Of a DNA stretch of 15,971 nt, positions 11,745-15,971 are shown in pieces; within the stretch, counting starts at the first letter, position 1, and each line of letters starts with the position of its first letter. The notes under the pieces are model-generated. The model searched no databases, had not been told where the DNA came from, and was given only the letters and a program-made list of their open reading frames with translations. Source of the stretch: an uncultured Campylobacter sp. (lineage in GTDB: Bacteria > Campylobacterota > Campylobacteria > Campylobacterales > Campylobacteraceae). Location: positions 1 through 15,971 of the forward strand of contig NZ_CALIMW010000120.1 in the NCBI RefSeq assembly GCF_938045405.1, read 5' to 3'. Position numbers and translations under genes: made by a program.

Positions 11745-13061
11745 TTGTATCGCTTCGCTCCGTCGCCCACCGGCGATATGCATATCGGAAATTTACGCGC
11801 GGCTATTTTTAACTACATCTGCTCGCTGCAGGATAAAAGCGGCTTTATTTTGCGCATCGAGGATACCGACACTGCGCGCAATATCGAAGGCAAAGATCAA
11901 GAGATCATCGAAATTTTAAAGCGCTTCGGCATCTCGTGGCAGAGTCTGTATTATCAAAGCAAAAATTTAAAATTTCATCAGCAATTCGCAGCTAAGCTAC
12001 TCTCCGAGAAAAAGGCGTTTTGCTGTTTTTGCAGCGAGGAGGAGCTTGAGGCTAAAAAGCAAGCCGCCAAGGACGCAGGCGAGGCTTATCGCTACGACGG
12101 GCACTGCGAGCATTTAAGCGATGAAGAGGTGCTTGGCTGCGAAAAGCCCTTTACTATCCGCCTTAAAAAACCTGATCATGCGCTGGAATTTACCGACGCA
12201 ATCAAGGGCCGTATCGCATTTGAGCCGCAGAATATCGACAGCTTCGTCATCATGCGCGCGGACAAGACGCCAACTTATAACTTCGCCTGCGCCTGCGACG
12301 ATATGATGCAGGGCGTGAGCTTCGTAATCCGCGGCGAGGATCACGTCTCAAACACGCCAAAGCAAAACTGGATCCGCCAAAGCCTCGGCTACGACGGCGA
12401 GATCAAATACGCGCACCTGCCGATCATATTAAATTCCGAAGGCAAAAAGATGAGCAAGCGCGAAGCTAGCTCCTCGGTAAAATGGCTGCTTCAAAGCGGC
12501 TACCTGCCCGAAGCGATCGCGAACTATCTGATCCTGCTGGGCAACAAAACGCCGCGCGAGGTCTTTAGCATGGATGAGGCGGTGGAGTTTTTCGATATCG
12601 CTAAAATTTCAAAAAGCCCGGCGAAATTTGACGAGGACAAACTCGCCTTTATAAACCGCGAGCATATCAAAAGAGCGAGCGAGCAGCGCCTAGCGGAGCT
12701 TTTTGAGCTTGAGCCGAAATTTGCGCCTTTGATAAAATTTTACACTCAAGAAGCGAGCCTGATCCCACGTATCAAAGAGAAGATCGCAGCGATCTACGGC
12801 GCGAAAGATATCCCGCAGGAGTGGGCGGCGCAGGCGCAGGCTCTGCGAGAGGCGATCTTAAATTTATTAAGCTCAAACGATGCACCAGCAGAATTTAATG
12901 ATTTCAAAGCGGCGCTTTCGCAGGCTACAAATTTAAAGGGCAAGAGCCTGTTTATGCCGCTTAGGTTTTTGCTAACCGGCGCGCCGCACGGACCGGAGCT
13001 TAGCGAGCTGTATCCGCTGATCCGCGCCGATTTAAAGGAGATACTCGATGCTACTAAATAG
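11745..13061 (+). CDS. gltX: Glutamyl-tRNA synthetase
   Basis: 438 residues from a TTG start set by AAAGGA 6 bases upstream and by the conserved opening MYRFAPSPTGDMHIGN. The enzyme charges tRNA with glutamate. The ATP-binding HIGH-type motif (HIGN, from H13) and the KMSKR loop (235-239) are intact, and the Rossmann core and C-terminal helical anticodon domain have normal length. Campylobacter carries two GltX paralogues. This one has the opening and gene context (yggT and transglycosylase next) of the one I recall as GltX1 of C. jejuni; whether it charges tRNA-Glu, tRNA-Gln or both cannot be read from sequence by eye. Its last 14 bases overlap the next gene. Confidence 0.95.
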   Translation: MYRFAPSPTGDMHIGNLRAAIFNYICSLQDKSGFILRIEDTDTARNIEGKDQEIIEILKRFGISWQSLYYQSKNLKFHQQFAAKLLSEKKAFCCFCSEEELEAKKQAAKDAGEAYRYDGHCEHLSDEEVLGCEKPFTIRLKKPDHALEFTDAIKGRIAFEPQNIDSFVIMRADKTPTYNFACACDDMMQGVSFVIRGEDHVSNTPKQNWIRQSLGYDGEIKYAHLPIILNSEGKKMSKREASSSVKWLLQSGYLPEAIANYLILLGNKTPREVFSMDEAVEFFDIAKISKSPAKFDEDKLAFINREHIKRASEQRLAELFELEPKFAPLIKFYTQEASLIPRIKEKIAAIYGAKDIPQEWAAQAQALREAILNLLSSNDAPAEFNDFKAALSQATNLKGKSLFMPLRFLLTGAPHGPELSELYPLIRADLKEILDATK

Positions 13062-13344
13062 CGTATTTTACGGCATTTTAGTGAGTATTCACTACGTGAT
13101 TCAAGCTTATATGATGCTAATTTTCGTCGCCTGCGTTTTGAGTTTCATCCGTCCAAATCCGTTCGGTAAATTTTATAAAATCGTCCGCGCGATCTCTGCG
13201 CTTACGGAGCCTGCGTTTGCATTGGTGCGCCGCTATCTGCCTACTACTTTCGGCGGATTTGATCTTTCGCCGCTTCTTATCCTACTCGTGCTTAACTTCT
13301 TTGACAGCGCGATAATCTATATCATCAATAGGACGGTCATTTGA
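13048..13344 (+). CDS. YggT-family integral membrane protein
   Basis: 98 residues with two membrane helices (~7-33 and ~72-95) and the family signature SFIRPNPFGKFYKIVRAISALTEP followed by RRYLPTTFGGFDLSP. The family is widespread in the inner membrane with no settled biochemical role; links to ion homeostasis and to division-site proteins have been proposed. AAAGGAG at 13034-13040 inside gltX supports the ATG, which overlaps gltX by 14 bases. Its stop shares TTGA with the start of the transglycosylase gene, so the three are coupled. Confidence 0.9.
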   Translation: MLLNSVFYGILVSIHYVIQAYMMLIFVACVLSFIRPNPFGKFYKIVRAISALTEPAFALVRRYLPTTFGGFDLSPLLILLVLNFFDSAIIYIINRTVI

Positions 13345-15005
13345 AAATATTTCTGAAATTTAGCCTTGTTTTAGGACTGCTGTGCGCCGCAAGTAGCGGT
13401 AAAATTTTAAGCTACGAACAGATCAAAGACGAGCCCAAATCCCTAGCCAAGGACTATTACATCTATCGCCTAATAGATGAGACGAAATACAACAAAGCGG
13501 AGATTAAAATTTTAAAACAAAGTATCTTTCGCTACAAAGGCAAACTAAAAGAGAAGCTAGATAGAATTTTCGGCGCCATTCGCCCTCCTAAGCGTCCGGA
13601 TCGCTGCGCAGGAGTAACGGCGGCAAATATTTTAGATGCAAATTTAACCTGCAAAAAGGCGCGCTCCTATCCAAATTTTATCGCCAAGCTAAGCCCGTCG
13701 GTGCGCGAGACGCTCGCTTCGCAGCTTGAAAAGTACCAAGACGCAGCAAGTAGAAACGCCGTAAATTTACTGCGCGGATTTAACGACGAAAATCCGAGCG
13801 AGTATTTTATGCAGAGCCGCAACGCGCAAAACTACTTTTTATATTACGACTACTTAAAAGGTGCGGGCAAGGACGCTCTGATCGACATCGACGCCGACGC
13901 AGCCTTCGTAAGCGAACTAGCTTCGCAAAAAGGTTTCAAAGCGGTTCTTAACGATGCGCTAATCAACCGCAAATACCCGCGCCTGCGCCGCTCGCTCACG
14001 GGCGTCGATCCGCTAACCGTGGAGAAGGACGTAGCGTTTATGCTCGGCGTAAATGCCGTCATGCAGGGCGACGAAGGGGCGGCGCTTGCGTTTTTTAGCC
14101 GCGCGGCTGCGAGCTTTGAGAAGCCTCACGATTTGCACAATGCGAAATTTTGGATCTACCTGCTAAATGGAGATCAAAATGTCTTGCGCCAGCTTGCTAG
14201 CAGCGATTATTACAGCCTCTACGCGCTTTACGCCAAAGAGGTCTTGGGAAATAAAAATTTAAACATCATCATCCCAAACCCCGCTAAAAATTCCATCGAA
14301 GGCTACGATATCACCGATCCTTTCGCTTGGGTTCGCACAAAAAATAGCGCCGATAGAATGTCTCGCGAGCAGCTTTTGGAATTTGCCAAAAAATTCGACA
14401 CCAAGCAAAGCATCGGCGAGTACTCATACATCATGAATAAAGCAAGCGGCGGCAAGGACAACTTCTATCCGACGCCGTTTATGGAGTATATCGGCGACGG
14501 CGACAACCGCCGCAAGGCGCTAATTTTAGCGCTCGCTCGCCAAGAAAGCCGCTTCGTACCCGCATCGGTATCTACGTCGTATGCGCTTGGGATGATGCAA
14601 TTTATGCCGTTTTTGGCTAACGAGATCGGCAAAAAGCAACTCAAAATCGACGGCTTCGATCAAGACGACATGTTCCGCCCGGAGGTCGCTTACCGCTTCG
14701 CCAACATCCATATCGACTGGCTGGAGCGTAAAATTTACAGCCCGGTTTTCATCGCATACGCTTACAACGGCGGGCTCGGGCTCGTCAAAAAGATGCTTCA
14801 GCGCGGCGATATGTTTAATAAGGGCAAATTTGAGCCGTGGCTTAGCATGGAGCTCGTGCCGTATGCCGAGAGCAGAGACTACGGCAAAAAGGTGCTCGCA
14901 AATTTTATCATCTATTCGCAGATCCTCGATCCGCGCGCGAAAGTCTCGGTGCAACAGGAGCTACAAGACCTGCTGATACCGAGCAGAAGCGACAGCTTCC
15001 GCTAA
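13341..15005 (+). CDS. Soluble-type lytic murein transglycosylase
   Basis: 554 residues from a TTG start in a 4-base TTGA overlap with the yggT-family stop, with AGGA 7 bases upstream. A signal peptide (~1-20, LGLLCAASSG) sends it to the periplasm. Residues ~30-370 are the long alpha-helical region of Slt70-like enzymes. The C-terminal SLT domain (~390-520) has the catalytic Glu in ARQESRF (E402), then SYALGMMQFMP and AYAYNGGLG. It cleaves the MurNAc-GlcNAc bond of peptidoglycan to give 1,6-anhydro-MurNAc, in wall turnover or to make room for envelope machines. This is the counterpart of what I recall as C. jejuni Cj0843c. It is unrelated to the T4-type lysozyme at the other end of the window. 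Confidence 0.93.
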   Translation: MKIFLKFSLVLGLLCAASSGKILSYEQIKDEPKSLAKDYYIYRLIDETKYNKAEIKILKQSIFRYKGKLKEKLDRIFGAIRPPKRPDRCAGVTAANILDANLTCKKARSYPNFIAKLSPSVRETLASQLEKYQDAASRNAVNLLRGFNDENPSEYFMQSRNAQNYFLYYDYLKGAGKDALIDIDADAAFVSELASQKGFKAVLNDALINRKYPRLRRSLTGVDPLTVEKDVAFMLGVNAVMQGDEGAALAFFSRAAASFEKPHDLHNAKFWIYLLNGDQNVLRQLASSDYYSLYALYAKEVLGNKNLNIIIPNPAKNSIEGYDITDPFAWVRTKNSADRMSREQLLEFAKKFDTKQSIGEYSYIMNKASGGKDNFYPTPFMEYIGDGDNRRKALILALARQESRFVPASVSTSYALGMMQFMPFLANEIGKKQLKIDGFDQDDMFRPEVAYRFANIHIDWLERKIYSPVFIAYAYNGGLGLVKKMLQRGDMFNKGKFEPWLSMELVPYAESRDYGKKVLANFIIYSQILDPRAKVSVQQELQDLLIPSRSDSFR

Positions 15006-15155
15006 GCCGGCGGCGAGCTCGGAGAATGATTTTAAAAAGCGGTGAGCAAGTAATTTTAAAAGCCGTCGCTTCAACAAAAGCGCAAAATTTGCCCGCTGAG
15101 AGCTTAGGCAGGCAGATCAAAACGGCGCAATTTTACCGCGCGAGTAGGAATGTGC

Positions 15156-15161
15156 TATAAA
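15156..15161 (+). promoter_or_regulatory. Possible -10 box for the 15255-15497 gene
   Basis: TATAAA in the context TGTGCTATAAAAT, in the 249-bp gap after the transglycosylase gene, leaving a leader of about 85 bases. No -35 is visible. Confidence 0.35.
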
Positions 15162-15254
15162 ATCGTGCGGAATTTATTTTGACTTCAGTAGTGAAATTTT
15201 ATCTCTTGATGCTAGCCAAAGGTTATTTCTGCCCTACACGAAAGGCCACACGCT

Positions 15255-15497
15255 ATGCAAATTATCGCGACCGCAGTCCTCATGCTAGCCGCCGTTTTGT
15301 GCGTATCGTCATTGAAAGACGAAAAGAAGCGCTCCGCAAATTTAGCGGCTTGTTTGTTTTTTATGGCGTTTGCGTATTGCGTGCAATTCGGCGTAGGAGA
15401 CGATAGCTACGTCCGAGTGGGCGGCGCGGCGCTGATATTGTTTTTTATCTTTGCGCTTGCTTTTTTCGAGCTTTATTTCTGGGGTGACGAGCTTTAA
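15255..15497 (+). CDS. Small hydrophobic membrane protein of unknown function
   Basis: 80 residues with three probable membrane segments (~3-19, ~31-47 and ~57-75) and a short basic loop (KDEKKRS) after the first. The family is not recognised. ATG follows AAAGG by 9 bases. I prefer this frame to an overlapping plus-strand frame at 15179-15406 because it gives a coherent membrane topology, while the other is an arginine-rich string typical of a shadow frame. Same direction as the transglycosylase gene but 249 bp away, so probably transcribed independently. Confidence 0.65.
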   Translation: MQIIATAVLMLAAVLCVSSLKDEKKRSANLAACLFFMAFAYCVQFGVGDDSYVRVGGAALILFFIFALAFFELYFWGDEL

Positions 15498-15550
15498 AAT
15501 TCAAAATTCATTGAAATTTTAACGCGGCGTTTTATGAGCGATCAAATTAG

Positions 15551-15595
15551 CGCCCGAGCGTAAAATTTTAAGTAGCATGAAATCAAAATCGGGCG
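15551..15595 (+). terminator. Possible terminator hairpin after the 15255-15497 gene
   Basis: CGCCCGA (15551-15557) pairs exactly with TCGGGCG (15589-15595) across a 31-base loop and is followed by TTTTC. The loop is long for a classical intrinsic terminator, so this is tentative. Confidence 0.3.
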
Positions 15596-15857
15596 TTTTC
15601 AGCTATGAAATTTAAACAGATAAGCTATTCGCAGGTTACCTGCCGTAAGGCTGCGACAAGTTTAAATTTAGCCTCTTTTGCGGCCTGCTTGCGGCGCTTT
15701 AAAATTTCGTAACTTCAGATATGCAAGCCGCCGTTTTAAAATTTCGGTAAGTTTTAAATTTTAAATCCACGCCTCTTTGCCGCACCGTTTTAGTTAAATT
15801 TTAACCGCGCGGCGCAGAGCTCGCGAGCGCAAGATGATTTAATTTTACAATCTTAAC

Positions 15858-15884
15858 TCCGCACTCCGTGCGAGCTTCTGCGGA
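15858..15884. terminator. Possible terminator hairpin at the 3' end of the right-edge minus-strand gene
   Basis: TCCGCA pairs with TGCGGA around a 15-base loop, and a competing inner hairpin GCAC-tcc-GTGC is nested in it. It is 24 bp past the stop of the minus-strand gene, but without a good T-run on that strand. Confidence 0.3.
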
Positions 15885-15907
15885 ATAAAATTTAGCGATC
15901 AAATTTG

Positions 15908-15971
15908 CTATTTAAAAAGCCCTTTGAGCTTGCCGAAAAGCGACTTTTCGCCGCCTGCGCAGGTTTCGTCT
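15908..15971 (-). CDS. C-terminal end of an unidentified gene, cut by the window edge
   Basis: An open minus-strand frame from the window edge to TAG at 15908-15910 gives DETCAGGEKSLFGKLKGLFK. The basic amphipathic ending FGKLKGLFK looks like a real protein tail, and the flanking DNA after the stop turns non-coding, as expected at a gene end. Twenty residues are too few to name the product. It converges on the plus-strand genes. Confidence 0.5.
   Translation of the reverse strand, partial: DETCAGGEKSLFGKLKGLFK

Larger units (their letters stand above)
15498..15907. other. 410-bp non-coding region between convergent genes
   Basis: No convincing gene, tRNA or mobile element on either strand. 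It is filled with AAATTT/TAAAATTT words and several short palindromes: GCAGGT-T-ACCTGC at 15631-15643, GCTCGCGAGC at 15819-15828, and the two hairpins listed separately. A direct repeat TTTAAAATTTCG(G)TAA occurs around 15700 and 15736. It lies between the plus-strand small membrane gene and a minus-strand gene at the right edge. Confidence 0.6.

Noticed and set aside
14526..14954. Minus-strand 142-residue frame
   Set aside because: It is antisense to the conserved SLT domain with its catalytic Glu, so it is a shadow.
15179..15406. Plus-strand frame overlapping the small membrane gene
   Set aside because: Arginine-rich product without structure. The overlapping 15255-15497 frame has membrane helices and a ribosome site.

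Overview
The window looks like a chromosomal segment of a Campylobacter species with moderate GC, perhaps an oral species such as C. gracilis; the species is a guess. The basis is a Campylobacter-type GltX, YggT, lytic transglycosylase, membrane phosphoesterase and Psd neighbourhood (as I recall, C. jejuni has these genes together around Cj0843c-Cj0847), Campylobacter-like TATAAT -10 boxes without clear -35 boxes, several TTG starts, and a very high density of AAATTT words.

Layout. (1) Positions 33-4863, minus strand, form an AT-richer accessory block. In transcription order it holds a membrane-anchored small protein (4315-4863), two exported paralogues (3339-4139 and 2512-3330), and an 822-residue protein (33-2501) that joins a T4-type lysozyme domain, RTX repeats and a von Willebrand A domain. 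The last three genes are 8 and 10 bp apart and are preceded by a perfect 20-bp palindrome. I read this as a candidate secreted muramidase with duplicated exported partner, possibly immunity, proteins. (2) Positions 4996-8293, minus strand, hold a type II pseudopilin followed 4 bp later by an unusually long priA. Inside priA lies an 18-bp-periodic array of RAATTY hexamers. (3) Positions 8376-11630, minus strand, are a compact envelope operon: mscL, a Crp/Fnr-type regulator, a membrane metallophosphoesterase and psd. (4) Positions 11745-15005, plus strand, carry gltX, a yggT-family gene and a lytic transglycosylase, all overlapping and diverging from mscL. (5) Positions 15006-15971 hold a small membrane protein, about 410 bp of non-coding AAATTT-rich DNA, and the last 20 codons of a minus-strand gene cut by the window edge.

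How the parts relate. Regions 2-4 are housekeeping: replication restart, phosphatidylethanolamine and envelope maintenance, tRNA charging and wall turnover. The two places most worth attention are the lysozyme/vWA/RTX module, with gene conversion visible between its partner genes, and the periodic RAATTY array in priA. RAATTY is the motif whose methylation marks DNA for uptake in C. jejuni natural transformation, and here the array sits in a gene co-transcribed with a pseudopilin. A function for either is inference.
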